Origin: Pseudomonas brassicacearum
GTDB lineage: Bacteria > Pseudomonadota > Gammaproteobacteria > Pseudomonadales > Pseudomonadaceae
Length of the DNA: 64,000 bases
Reading direction: 5' to 3'
Assembly (NCBI RefSeq): GCF_003732225.1
Contig: NZ_MOBJ01000012.1
Coordinates: 124,001-188,000, forward strand
Part shown: positions 43,461 through 52,160 of the stretch, one piece after another
Position numbering within the stretch: the first letter of the stretch is position 1
Layout of the letters: each line of letters opens with the position of its first letter
Made by a program: the position numbers and the translations under genes
Notes under the pieces: generated by a model
What the model was told of the DNA's origin: nothing
The model's input: only the letters and a program-made list of their open reading frames with translations
Databases searched by the model: none

Positions 43461-44516
43461 ATGAGCGCCAGCACCACTGCAACCCTGCGTCATGACTGGT
43501 CTTTGGCTGAAGTCAAAGCACTCTTCGTTCAGCCATTCAACGACCTGTTGTTCCAGGCGCAGACGGTGCACCGCGCGCACTTTGACGCCAATCGCGTCCA
43601 GGTGTCGACGCTGCTGTCGATCAAAACCGGCGCTTGCCCGGAAGATTGCAAATATTGTCCGCAGTCCGGTCACTACAACACCGGTCTGGAAAAAGAAAAG
43701 CTGATGGAAGTGCAGAAGGTCCTCGAAGAGGCTGCCCGCGCCAAGGCCATCGGTTCGACCCGTTTCTGCATGGGCGCTGCCTGGAAGCATCCGTCGGCCA
43801 AAGACATGCCGTACGTGCTGGAGATGGTCAAAGGCGTGAAGGCCATGGGCCTGGAAACCTGCATGACTCTCGGCCGTCTCGATCAGGACCAGACCGTAGC
43901 CCTGGCTCAGGCTGGCCTCGATTACTACAACCACAACCTCGATACCTCGCCGGAGTTCTACGGCAGCATCATCACCACCCGCACCTACAGCGAGCGTCTG
44001 CAAACCCTGGCGTACGTGCGTGAGTCGGGGATGAAGATCTGCTCGGGCGGTATTCTGGGCATGGGCGAGTCCCTCGACGACCGCGCCAACCTGCTGATTC
44101 AGCTGGCCAACCTGCCGGAGCACCCGGAGTCGGTGCCGATCAACATGCTGGTGAAAGTCGCCGGTACGCCGCTGGAAAATGCCGACGATATCGACCCGTT
44201 CGACTTCATCCGCATGCTCGCCGTCGCCCGTATCCTGATGCCGCAATCCCACGTGCGCTTGTCCGCTGGCCGCGAAGCGATGAACGAGCAGATGCAGGCC
44301 CTGGCGTTCTTCGCCGGTGCCAACTCGATTTTCTACGGCGACAAGCTGCTGACCACCGCCAACCCGCAGGCTGACAAGGACATGCAACTGTTCGGGCGTC
44401 TGGGCATCCTGCCTGAAGCCCGCGAAGAGCACGCTGATGAAGTGCATCAGGCAGCGATCGAGCAAGCACTGGTCGAACAGAAAAGCAGCGAGCAGTTCTA
44501 CAACGCCGCTGTTTGA
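43461..44516 (+). CDS. bioB: Biotin synthase
   Basis: 351 residues from MSASTTATLRHDWSLAEV after AAGGAAACGCCC; the frame extends upstream without support. The radical-SAM cluster motif CPEDCKYCPQSG (CxxxCxxC) is near residue 62, the 2Fe-2S Cys and Arg are in the conserved body (SGGILGMGES, GTPLENADDIDPFDF). It inserts sulfur into dethiobiotin. First gene of bioBFHCD; 172 bases, filled by a REPIN, separate it from bioF. Confidence 0.97.
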   Translation: MSASTTATLRHDWSLAEVKALFVQPFNDLLFQAQTVHRAHFDANRVQVSTLLSIKTGACPEDCKYCPQSGHYNTGLEKEKLMEVQKVLEEAARAKAIGSTRFCMGAAWKHPSAKDMPYVLEMVKGVKAMGLETCMTLGRLDQDQTVALAQAGLDYYNHNLDTSPEFYGSIITTRTYSERLQTLAYVRESGMKICSGGILGMGESLDDRANLLIQLANLPEHPESVPINMLVKVAGTPLENADDIDPFDFIRMLAVARILMPQSHVRLSAGREAMNEQMQALAFFAGANSIFYGDKLLTTANPQADKDMQLFGRLGILPEAREEHADEVHQAAIEQALVEQKSSEQFYNAAV

Positions 44517-44552
44517 CGTCTCCACCGATCCTGTTGAAGGAATACAAGACAA

Positions 44553-44642
44553 TGTGGGAGCGAGCTTGCTCGCGATGAGGCCGGGAAATTCAACATCTAT
44601 GTTGACTGTCAGACCGCCATCGCGAGCAAGCTCGCTCCCACA
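44553..44642. repeat. REPIN, class A, bioB-bioF gap
   Basis: GTGGGAGCGAGCTTGCTCGC left and GCGAGCAAGCTCGCTCCCAC right, 45-base middle. Confidence 0.9.
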
Positions 44643-44688
44643 TAAATTGTACCCACCTTGAGTTTGTGAGTTGACCTTCGAGGCCTGC

Positions 44689-45867
44689 ATGTCTTTCGAT
44701 CTCGCCGCACGTCTCGCTGCCCGTCGTGCCGAAAACCTCTATCGTCAGCGTCCATTGCTTGAGACCCCACAAGGTCCGCAAGTGGTGGTCGATGGCCAGC
44801 CATTGTTGGCGTTCTGCAGCAACGACTACCTGGGCCTGGCCAATCACCCAGAAGTGATCGAAGCCTTGCGTGCCGGTGCCGCCCGCTGGGGTGTCGGTGG
44901 CGGCGCTTCACACCTGGTGATCGGCCATAGCAGTCCGCATCACGCGCTTGAGGAAGCCTTGGCCGATCTGACGGGGCGCCCGCGTGCGCTGCTGTTTACC
45001 ACCGGTTACATGGCTAATCTGGGCGCGGTCACCGCGCTGGTCGGGCAGGGCGATACCGTGCTTGAAGACCGACTCAATCATGCATCGTTACTGGATGCCG
45101 GGTTGTTGTCGGGGGCGCGCTTCAATCGCTATTTGCACAACGACGCGGTCAGCCTGGCCAAACGTCTGGAAAAGGCCACCGGCAATACGCTGGTGGTGAC
45201 CGACGGGGTGTTCAGCATGGACGGCGACATCGCCGACCTGCCGACGCTGGCTCGCGAGGCCAAGGCCAAAGGCGCGTGGCTGATGGTCGATGACGCCCAC
45301 GGCTTTGGTCCCTTGGGCGCCAATGGCGGCGGGATCGTCGAGCACTTCGGTTTGAGTCTGGAGGATGTGCCGGTATTGGTCGGCACATTGGGTAAAGCGT
45401 TCGGCACTTCGGGCGCGTTTGTCGCGGGCAGTGATGACCTGATCGAAAGCCTGATCCAGTTCGCCCGACCTTACATTTACACCACCAGTCAGCCACCGGC
45501 CCTGGCCTGCGCAACCCTGAAAAGTCTTGAGTTGCTGCGCAGCGAACATTGGCGACGCGAGCATTTGAACGTGCTGATTCGCCAATTCCGAAAGGGCGCC
45601 GAGCAGATTGGTCTGGAGTTGATGGACAGCTCTACACCGATCCAGCCGATCATGATCGGCGACGCCGGGCGCGCCGTGCTTTTTTCGCAGATGCTGCGTC
45701 AGCGCGGGCTGATGGTGACCGCGATCCGCCCACCCACCGTGCCAGCCGGCAGTGCACGTTTGCGCGTGACCTTGACCGCGGCGCACAGTGAGGCGCAGGT
45801 GCAGCTATTGTTAGAAGGTCTGGCCGATTGTCTTCAGCAACTGGGAGCGGAGCCGAACCATGCGTGA
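44689..45867 (+). CDS. bioF: 8-amino-7-oxononanoate synthase
   Basis: 392 residues from MSFDLAARLAARRAENLYR (ATG with GAGG five bases upstream; a TTG six codons earlier is open). PLP fold type I: FCSNDYLGLANHP, VDDAHGFGPLGANGGG, and the Schiff-base lysine in VGTLGKAFGTSGA. Joins pimeloyl-ACP with alanine. The stop overlaps bioH by 8 bases. Confidence 0.96.
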   Translation: MSFDLAARLAARRAENLYRQRPLLETPQGPQVVVDGQPLLAFCSNDYLGLANHPEVIEALRAGAARWGVGGGASHLVIGHSSPHHALEEALADLTGRPRALLFTTGYMANLGAVTALVGQGDTVLEDRLNHASLLDAGLLSGARFNRYLHNDAVSLAKRLEKATGNTLVVTDGVFSMDGDIADLPTLAREAKAKGAWLMVDDAHGFGPLGANGGGIVEHFGLSLEDVPVLVGTLGKAFGTSGAFVAGSDDLIESLIQFARPYIYTTSQPPALACATLKSLELLRSEHWRREHLNVLIRQFRKGAEQIGLELMDSSTPIQPIMIGDAGRAVLFSQMLRQRGLMVTAIRPPTVPAGSARLRVTLTAAHSEAQVQLLLEGLADCLQQLGAEPNHA

Positions 45868-46591
45868 TCGTCTGATTCTGTTGCCCGGTTGGGGGCTTGG
45901 CATTTCACCGCTGGAGCCACTGGCAGCGGCCTTGCAGGGGCTGGATGAACACCTGCGTGTTGAAATCGAGCCGCTGCCAGAACTGGAATCGGGCGACCTC
46001 GATGAATGGCTCGACGAGCTGGATTCAACCCTGCCAAAAGATGCCTGGCTCGGCGGTTGGTCGCTCGGCGGGATGCTCGCTTCAGAGCTGGCGGCTCGAC
46101 GTGGCGACCGCTGCTGCGGCTTGCTGACGCTGGCGAGCAACCCTTCTTTTGTGGCGCATGCCGAGTGGTCGAGCGCTATGCCGGGCGAGACTTTCGATGC
46201 GTTTCTGGACGGGTGCCGTACTGACCCGCGCATGACCCTCAAACGCTTTAGCCTGCTCTGCGCCCAAGGTTCCGAAGACCCGCGCGGGCTGTCGCGTCTG
46301 CTGCTCGCGGGGGCGCCGAATACTCCGGCGCCGGTGTTGATGAGCGGGTTGGAAGTGCTCGCGCAACTGGACAATCGGCAAGCGTTGCAGGCCTTTCGTG
46401 GCCCGCAGTTGCACCTGTTCGCCGGGCTCGACGAGCTGGTCCCGGCCGAAGCCGCCAGTGAGCTTCTGGCGTTACTCCCTGATGTCGAAATTGGTCTGAT
46501 TGAACAGGCCAGTCACGCGTTTCTTCTGGAAGACCCCCACGGTGTGGCGGGGGCCATCCAGGCCTTTTTGCATGAGTCCGGTGATGACTGA
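45860..46591 (+). CDS. bioH: Pimeloyl-ACP methyl ester esterase
   Basis: 243 residues. Alpha/beta hydrolase with the nucleophile elbow GGWSLGGML (Ser about residue 75), late Asp in LFAGLDELVP and His in QASHAFLLEDP. Releases pimeloyl-ACP after the BioC methyl blocking scheme. Overlaps bioF and bioC, showing tight coupling. Confidence 0.93.
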   Translation: MRDRLILLPGWGLGISPLEPLAAALQGLDEHLRVEIEPLPELESGDLDEWLDELDSTLPKDAWLGGWSLGGMLASELAARRGDRCCGLLTLASNPSFVAHAEWSSAMPGETFDAFLDGCRTDPRMTLKRFSLLCAQGSEDPRGLSRLLLAGAPNTPAPVLMSGLEVLAQLDNRQALQAFRGPQLHLFAGLDELVPAEAASELLALLPDVEIGLIEQASHAFLLEDPHGVAGAIQAFLHESGDD

Positions 46592-47396
46592 TTTGTCCCT
46601 TCCCAACCTGCCCGGCGGCTTGCCCGACAAGCGTCAGGTTGCGGCATCCTTCTCCCGCGCAGCAGCCAGCTATGACAGCGTTGCCGAATTGCAGCGCGAT
46701 GTCGGCAGTGAACTGCTGGGGCGATTGCCGGCTGATCGATCGCCCGTTCGCTGGCTGGATCTGGGCTGTGGCACGGGGTATTTCAGTCGTGCGCTGGCTG
46801 AGCGATTCAACGCCAGCGAAGGGCTGGCGCTGGATATCGCTGAAGGCATGCTCAATCACGCACGGCCCTTGGGCGGCGCGACACATTTCATTGCTGGCGA
46901 TGCCGAGCGCTTGCCGTTGCGGGACGCGAGCTGCGATCTGGTGTTTTCCAGTCTGGCGGTGCAGTGGTGTGCCGATTTCGGGGCGGTGCTGAGCGAGGCC
47001 AATCGGGTTCTGAAACCTGGCGGTGTGTTGGCGTTTGCTAGTCTCTGCGTGGGTACGCTGTATGAATTGCGCGACAGTTGGCGTCAGGTCGATGGCCTGG
47101 TACACGTCAACCGCTTCCGTGAGTTCAGTACGTATCAACAGCTGTGTGCGGCCAGTGGCTTGAACGTGATCAGCCTGCAAAGTTGCCCGCACGTGCTGCA
47201 TTATCCGGATGTGCGTAGTCTGACTCACGAACTCAAGGCCTTGGGCGCGCATAATCTCAATCCTGGTCGGCCGGACGGGCTGACAGGTCGGGCGCGGATC
47301 ATGGGTTTGATCGACGCCTATGAGCAGTTTCGTCAGGCGCAAGGACTACCCGCGACTTATCAGGTGGTTTACGCCGTGTTGGAGAAGCCACAATGA
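46584..47396 (+). CDS. bioC: Malonyl-ACP O-methyltransferase
   Basis: 270 residues from MTDLSLPNLPGGLPDKRQVAASFSRAAASYD. SAM-dependent methyltransferase with WLDLGCGTGYFSRALAERF as motif I. It starts pimelate synthesis by methylating malonyl-ACP. The ATG lies within the end of bioH (8-base overlap), and its stop overlaps bioD (ATGA). Confidence 0.95.
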   Translation: MTDLSLPNLPGGLPDKRQVAASFSRAAASYDSVAELQRDVGSELLGRLPADRSPVRWLDLGCGTGYFSRALAERFNASEGLALDIAEGMLNHARPLGGATHFIAGDAERLPLRDASCDLVFSSLAVQWCADFGAVLSEANRVLKPGGVLAFASLCVGTLYELRDSWRQVDGLVHVNRFREFSTYQQLCAASGLNVISLQSCPHVLHYPDVRSLTHELKALGAHNLNPGRPDGLTGRARIMGLIDAYEQFRQAQGLPATYQVVYAVLEKPQ

Positions 47397-48073
47397 GCGC
47401 AGCCTATTTCATCACTGGCACCGATACCGACGTCGGCAAGACCACCATTGCCGCCGGCCTGTTGCACGCCGCGCGGCTGGCGGGCTTGAGTACGGCGGCC
47501 GGGAAACCTGTGGCGTCCGGCTGCGAGGTGACGCCCAAAGGTTTGCGCAATGCCGACGCGCTGGCGCTGCTGGCGCAATGCTCGTTGCCGCTGACCTATG
47601 CCGAGGTCAATCCGGTAGCCTTCGAACCGGCCATCGCTCCGCATCTGGCTGCACGTGAGGCGGGTTTCGCGCTGACGGTCCAGTCGTTGCTGGCGCCGAT
47701 GCGGCACATAGTGGACAAGCAGGCCGATTTCACGCTGATCGAAGGTGCGGGTGGTTGGCGGGTGCCACTGGCTGACCAGGACAATCTTTCGGATCTGGCG
47801 ATGGCACTGGATCTGCCGGTCATTCTGGTGGTTGGCGTGCGCCTGGGTTGTATCAATCATGCGTTGCTGACGGCCGAGGCGATTGCCCGGGATGGTTTGC
47901 AACTGGCGGGTTGGGTGGCCAACATCATTGACCCCAAGACTTCGCGGCTGGAAGAAAACCTGGCCACGCTGGCTGAACGCCTGCCGGCACCGTGTCTGGG
48001 GCGAGTGCCGAAACTCAAGCTGGTCACGGCAGAAGCGGTAGCGGAGTATCTTCAGCTGGATTTGCTCGACTAG
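47393..48073 (+). CDS. bioD: Dethiobiotin synthetase
   Basis: 226 residues. P-loop GTDTDVGKTTIAAGLLHAARLAG at residues 8-30 (quoted by position), AGKPVASG with the catalytic Lys, and EGAGGWRVPL. Closes the ureido ring using CO2 and ATP. Last gene of the bio operon. Confidence 0.96.
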   Translation: MSAAYFITGTDTDVGKTTIAAGLLHAARLAGLSTAAGKPVASGCEVTPKGLRNADALALLAQCSLPLTYAEVNPVAFEPAIAPHLAAREAGFALTVQSLLAPMRHIVDKQADFTLIEGAGGWRVPLADQDNLSDLAMALDLPVILVVGVRLGCINHALLTAEAIARDGLQLAGWVANIIDPKTSRLEENLATLAERLPAPCLGRVPKLKLVTAEAVAEYLQLDLLD

Positions 48074-48180
48074 ATTTTGCCTATGACAAGGCATTGTGCC
48101 ATTAGTGTTTTTGTCGAGCCTTTTGTCAGTGTCTCTGGTTCAATGAGCGCTGTTTATCCTTTGCAGGGTGGAGTCGTCCC

Positions 48181-48477
48181 ATGGAAATCTCGGGAAGCAG
48201 CGCTTTTTATGCCGGTCTGAGCACTATTCAGTCTGGGCAGAACCGTGTCGATCAGGCCGCCAGCCAGATCGCCAACACCACTGTCGAACGCTCCGCCACC
48301 AGCCAGTCCTTGGAAGCTCAAGTCGACCGGCTACGCTCGGTCGATCGCAGCCAGCAATCAGACCTGGCCAGCAATATGGTCGATATGTCCCAAGGCAAGA
48401 TCCAGGCAGAGCTGGGCGTCAAAATCGCCAAGGCTTCTGACGAAATGCTTGGTACGCTGATCAATACTTTTGCTTGA
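48181..48477 (+). CDS. Small protein resembling a flagellar rod/hook N-terminus
   Basis: 98 residues, MEISGSSAFYAGLSTIQSGQNRVDQAASQIANTTVERS... The spacing of G, RVD, A and IANTT echoes the ANxNAN-like N-terminal heptad motif of flagellar rod and hook proteins, and the C-terminus (SQGKIQAELGVKIAKASDEMLGTLINTFA) resembles their C-terminal coiled coil. The long central domain is missing. It sits between bioD and the acyl-CoA dehydrogenases, as PA0505 does in PAO1 (from memory). Function unknown. Confidence 0.75.
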   Translation: MEISGSSAFYAGLSTIQSGQNRVDQAASQIANTTVERSATSQSLEAQVDRLRSVDRSQQSDLASNMVDMSQGKIQAELGVKIAKASDEMLGTLINTFA

Positions 48478-48648
48478 TCCCTCGCTGAACCTTTTGCCTG
48501 AACGCCGCCCTGGGCGCGGGGTTCTGTCGGGCATGTCCTTCTCGTTCAACTAATCTTTCCTACACGGTTTGTTGCCTCGCGCATCGGCTGCGGGCCTTTG
48601 CGTGCGCGCTATTTACGTGGGTGATGACGAACGGCAAAGGATCGACGC

Positions 48649-48692
48649 TTGACAAGATTTCGGCGTAAACGTATGTTTCAAACAACTGTTTG
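48649..48692 (+). promoter_or_regulatory. Sigma-70-like promoter with PsrA-type operator
   Basis: TTGACA at 48649-48654 and TATGTT at 48672-48677, 17 bases apart. CAAAC-AACT-GTTTG at 48679-48692 follows at once and would cover the start point. It fits the PsrA consensus (G/C)AAAC-N2-4-GTTT(G/C). PsrA is the fatty-acid-responsive repressor of beta-oxidation genes in Pseudomonas. Confidence 0.65.
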
Positions 48693-48753
48693 ACCGTCAC
48701 AACAAATCATTGCGGTCGTTCATTCCCGGTTACATCAGCAGAGGTTTATCGCT

Positions 48754-50559
48754 ATGCCTGACTACAAGGCCCCCTTGCGTGATATTCGCTTCGTTCGTGA
48801 CGAACTGCTCGGCTACGAAGCGCACTATCAGAGCCTTCCGGCTTGCCAGGACGCTACCCCGGACATGGTTGACGCCATTCTCGAGGAAGGCGCCAAGTTT
48901 TGTGAGCAGGTGCTGGCTCCGCTGAACCGCGTGGGTGACACCGAAGGCTGCACCTGGAGCGAGTCCGGCGTTAAGACTCCGACTGGCTTCAAAGAAGCCT
49001 ACAAACAATTCGTCGAAGGCGGCTGGCCAAGCCTGGCCCACGACGTAGAGCACGGTGGCCAAGGGCTGCCGGAGTCTCTGGGTCTGGCTGTCAGCGAAAT
49101 GGTCGGCGAAGCCAACTGGTCGTGGGGCATGTACCCAGGCCTGTCCCATGGCGCGATGAACACCATTTCCGAGCACGGTACGCCTGAGCAGCAAGAGGCT
49201 TACCTGACCAAACTGGTTTCCGGCGAATGGACCGGCACCATGTGCCTGACCGAACCGCACTGCGGTACCGACCTCGGCATGCTGCGCACCAAGGCCGAGC
49301 CTCAGGCTGATGGTTCCTACAAAGTTTCCGGCACCAAGATCTTCATCTCGGCCGGTGAACACGATATGGCCGACAACATCGTCCACATCGTTCTGGCTCG
49401 CCTGCCGGATGCGCCTGCTGGCACCAAAGGCATTTCGCTGTTCATCGTTCCAAAGTTCCTGCCGAACGCTGACGGCAGCATCGGTGCGCGCAACGCTGTG
49501 ACCTGTGGTTCCCTGGAACACAAAATGGGCATCCACGGTAACGCCACCTGCGTGATGAACTTCGACGCGGCCACCGGTTTCCTGATCGGCCCGGCGAACA
49601 AAGGCCTGAACTGCATGTTCACCTTTATGAACACCGCGCGTCTGGGGACTGCTCTGCAAGGTCTGGCTCACGCCGAGATCGGCTTCCAGGGCGGTCTGAA
49701 ATACGCTCGCGATCGTCTGCAAATGCGTTCCCTGACTGGCCCGAAAGCGCCGGACAAGGCGGCTGACCCGATCATCGTTCACCCTGACGTACGTCGGATG
49801 CTGTTGACCATGAAGGCATTCGCCGAAGGCAACCGTGCGATGGTTTACTTCACTGCCAAGCAGGTCGACATCGTCAAGTACGGCGTGGATGAAGAAGAGA
49901 AGAAGAAAGCCGACGCCCTGCTGGCCTTCATGACTCCGATTGCCAAAGCCTTCATGACTGAAGTCGGCTTCGAATCCGCTAACCACGGCGTGCAGATCTA
50001 CGGTGGCCACGGCTTCATCGCCGAGTGGGGCATGGAGCAGAACGTTCGCGACAGCCGCATTTCCATGCTGTACGAAGGCACCACCGGTATCCAGGCTCTC
50101 GACTTGCTGGGCCGTAAAGTGCTGATGACTCAAGGCGAGGCTCTGAAAGGCTTCACCAAGATCGTCCACAAGTTCTGCCAGACCAACGAAGGCAACGAAG
50201 CGGTCAAAGAGTTCGTCGAGCCGTTGGCTGCACTGAACAAGGAATGGGGCGAACTGACCATGAAGGTCGGCATGGCCGCGATGAAAGATCGCGAAGAAGT
50301 CGGCGCTGCGTCGGTGGACTACCTGATGTACTCCGGTTACGCCTGCCTTGCCTACTTCTGGGCTGACATGGCGCGCCTGGCTGCCGAGAAACTGGCTGCC
50401 GGCACCACCGAAGTGGCGTTCTACACCGCCAAGCTGCAGACTGCGCGCTTCTACTTCCAGCGCATCCTGCCGCGTACCCGCACGCACGTTGTAACCATGC
50501 TGTCGGGCGCCAACAACCTGATGGACATGAAAGAAGAAGACTTCGCACTGGGCTATTAA
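48754..50559 (+). CDS. Acyl-CoA dehydrogenase 1 (600-residue class)
   Basis: 601 residues. N-terminal extension, then the usual ACAD body: CLTEPHCGTDLGMLRTKA (flavin contact), KIFISAGEHDM, and the catalytic Glu in LYEGTTGIQALDLLG (about 450). A C-terminal acetyl-CoA-dehydrogenase-like domain follows. Equivalent in place to PA0506 of P. aeruginosa, reported to act on fatty acyl-CoA (from memory). The first of three paralogues here. Preceded by a PsrA-type site and followed by a terminator. Confidence 0.93.
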   Translation: MPDYKAPLRDIRFVRDELLGYEAHYQSLPACQDATPDMVDAILEEGAKFCEQVLAPLNRVGDTEGCTWSESGVKTPTGFKEAYKQFVEGGWPSLAHDVEHGGQGLPESLGLAVSEMVGEANWSWGMYPGLSHGAMNTISEHGTPEQQEAYLTKLVSGEWTGTMCLTEPHCGTDLGMLRTKAEPQADGSYKVSGTKIFISAGEHDMADNIVHIVLARLPDAPAGTKGISLFIVPKFLPNADGSIGARNAVTCGSLEHKMGIHGNATCVMNFDAATGFLIGPANKGLNCMFTFMNTARLGTALQGLAHAEIGFQGGLKYARDRLQMRSLTGPKAPDKAADPIIVHPDVRRMLLTMKAFAEGNRAMVYFTAKQVDIVKYGVDEEEKKKADALLAFMTPIAKAFMTEVGFESANHGVQIYGGHGFIAEWGMEQNVRDSRISMLYEGTTGIQALDLLGRKVLMTQGEALKGFTKIVHKFCQTNEGNEAVKEFVEPLAALNKEWGELTMKVGMAAMKDREEVGAASVDYLMYSGYACLAYFWADMARLAAEKLAAGTTEVAFYTAKLQTARFYFQRILPRTRTHVVTMLSGANNLMDMKEEDFALGY

Positions 50560-50576
50560 GTCCCACGCAGCTCTTC

Positions 50577-50613
50577 AAAAAGCCGCTGCTTCTTCGGGAG
50601 TCGCGGCTTTTTT
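50577..50613 (+). terminator. Intrinsic terminator after acyl-CoA dehydrogenase 1
   Basis: AAAAAGCCGC..GCGGCTTTTTT with loop TGCTTCTTCGGGAGTC; separates the first dehydrogenase from the GGDEF gene. Confidence 0.85.
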
Positions 50614-50693
50614 GTGTCCGGCGCAAATGGCTGCAAATATTCCCGACTAAAACGCTAAGTAGAACGCTTTTGCTGCCGTTAAAGAGTGTGCAG

Positions 50694-50709
50694 TGTGATG
50701 CACGTCACA
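50694..50709 (+). promoter_or_regulatory. CRP/Vfr-type site
   Basis: TGTGATGCACGTCACA: both half-sites are ideal (TGTGA-N6-TCACA). Centred about 80 bases before the GGDEF start codon. Binding by Vfr is predicted from consensus only. Confidence 0.6.
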
Positions 50710-50780
50710 TTGCATGTGCTTAACTGCCAAGAATGCAGGCACAATGACATCAATTGTTTTGCCGGGCCGGAGCTCTACCC

Positions 50781-52070
50781 TTGCCGCGTTCTTCCGCTGT
50801 ACGTCTCAGTCACTTTTTGCCCTCATTACTGTTGTTGCTTGCGGGGCTTGCGGCTGCCTACGTCAAGGATCTCAACGTCTTCTTCACCTCACTGTTCAAC
50901 GTGCTGCCGACGTTGGTGCTGTTGCTTGGCGGTTCGTACTGCGCGGTTTACCGACGTCAACGTGAACTGTTTCTGATGGTCACGGTGTACATCGCCTACT
51001 ACCTGCTCGACACCCAAACCGATTACTACCGTGATTACGGCAAGGTGCGTGACGACGCGGCGGTGGTTTTCCATCTCTGTTGTTTGTTGTTGCCCTTGCT
51101 GTTCGGGCTGTTTGCTGCCTGGCAGGAACGCACCCACCTGTTTCAGGACATGGTCGCTCGTTTCGCCGTATTGCTGGCGTTTGGCAGCGTTGCACTGGGA
51201 CTTGAGCAAAGTTACCCACAGGCGTTGTTGATGTGGCTGTCGGAAATACGCTGGCCGGCGCTGCATGGTGCCTGGATGAGCTTGATCCAGTTGTCCTATC
51301 CGGTGTTCTTCGCGTCCTTTCTGCTGCTGGCGTATCAATACTGGCGCAACCCACGCCCGCTGCATGCGGCGCAACTGGTGGGCCTGCTCGGGTTGTTCTG
51401 GATGTTGCCCAAGACCTTCATCCTGCCGTTTACCCTGAACATCATGTGCAGTCAGGTGATGTTGATGATTGCCGCGGCGGTCGCCCACGAAGCCTATCAA
51501 ATGGCTTTTCGTGATGAGCTGACCGGTCTGCCAGGTCGTCGCGCCTTGAACGAGCGCATGCAGCGTCTGGGCCGCAACTATGTGTTGGCGATGAGTGACG
51601 TCGACCACTTCAAGAAATTCAATGACACCCATGGTCACGACGTTGGCGACCAGGTGCTGCGTCTGGTCGCCAGCAAGCTGTCGAAGATCGGCGGTGGTGG
51701 CCGGGCCTATCGTTACGGGGGCGAGGAGTTCGCCTTGGTATTCGCCGCGAAAACCCTCGAAGAGTGCATGCCGCACCTGGAAGTCATCCGCGAGTCGATT
51801 GCCACGTACAGCATTCAGTTGCGCAACCAGGACAACCGTCCGCAAGACGACCAGCAAGGTCGGCAGCGCCGTGCGGGTTCCGGCGCCTCAAGCGTTTCGG
51901 TTACGGTGAGTATCGGCGTCGCCGAGCGACTGGAACAGCGAACTCCGGAAGACGTCCTGAAATCCGCTGACCAGGCGCTCTACAGCGCCAAGGGCGCGGG
52001 ACGCAACTGCGTGATGGCATTCGGTCAAAACCGCCGTGGCGCGGTGCGTATGGACGGCGCTACGGGTTGA
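50781..52070 (+). CDS. Membrane-bound diguanylate cyclase (GGDEF)
   Basis: 429 residues with a TTG start at 50781 (GGAG eight bases upstream); no ATG is available near the N-terminus, and another TTG nine codons earlier is weaker. About six to seven membrane helices fill residues 10-240. A GGDEF domain follows, with DVDHFKKFNDTHGHDVGDQVL and the active site RYGGEEFALVF. The inhibitory RxxD site is not present before it. Makes cyclic di-GMP. Interposed between two acyl-CoA dehydrogenase genes. Confidence 0.9.
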   Translation: MPRSSAVRLSHFLPSLLLLLAGLAAAYVKDLNVFFTSLFNVLPTLVLLLGGSYCAVYRRQRELFLMVTVYIAYYLLDTQTDYYRDYGKVRDDAAVVFHLCCLLLPLLFGLFAAWQERTHLFQDMVARFAVLLAFGSVALGLEQSYPQALLMWLSEIRWPALHGAWMSLIQLSYPVFFASFLLLAYQYWRNPRPLHAAQLVGLLGLFWMLPKTFILPFTLNIMCSQVMLMIAAAVAHEAYQMAFRDELTGLPGRRALNERMQRLGRNYVLAMSDVDHFKKFNDTHGHDVGDQVLRLVASKLSKIGGGGRAYRYGGEEFALVFAAKTLEECMPHLEVIRESIATYSIQLRNQDNRPQDDQQGRQRRAGSGASSVSVTVSIGVAERLEQRTPEDVLKSADQALYSAKGAGRNCVMAFGQNRRGAVRMDGATG

Positions 52071-52160
52071 GTGATGATTGCGCATTCAGCGTCTGGACTG
52101 TGATTGTTCGGGGCGATTCGCGGCAGTAGGTTTGAATGATCTGCTGACGGAGAAACGACC

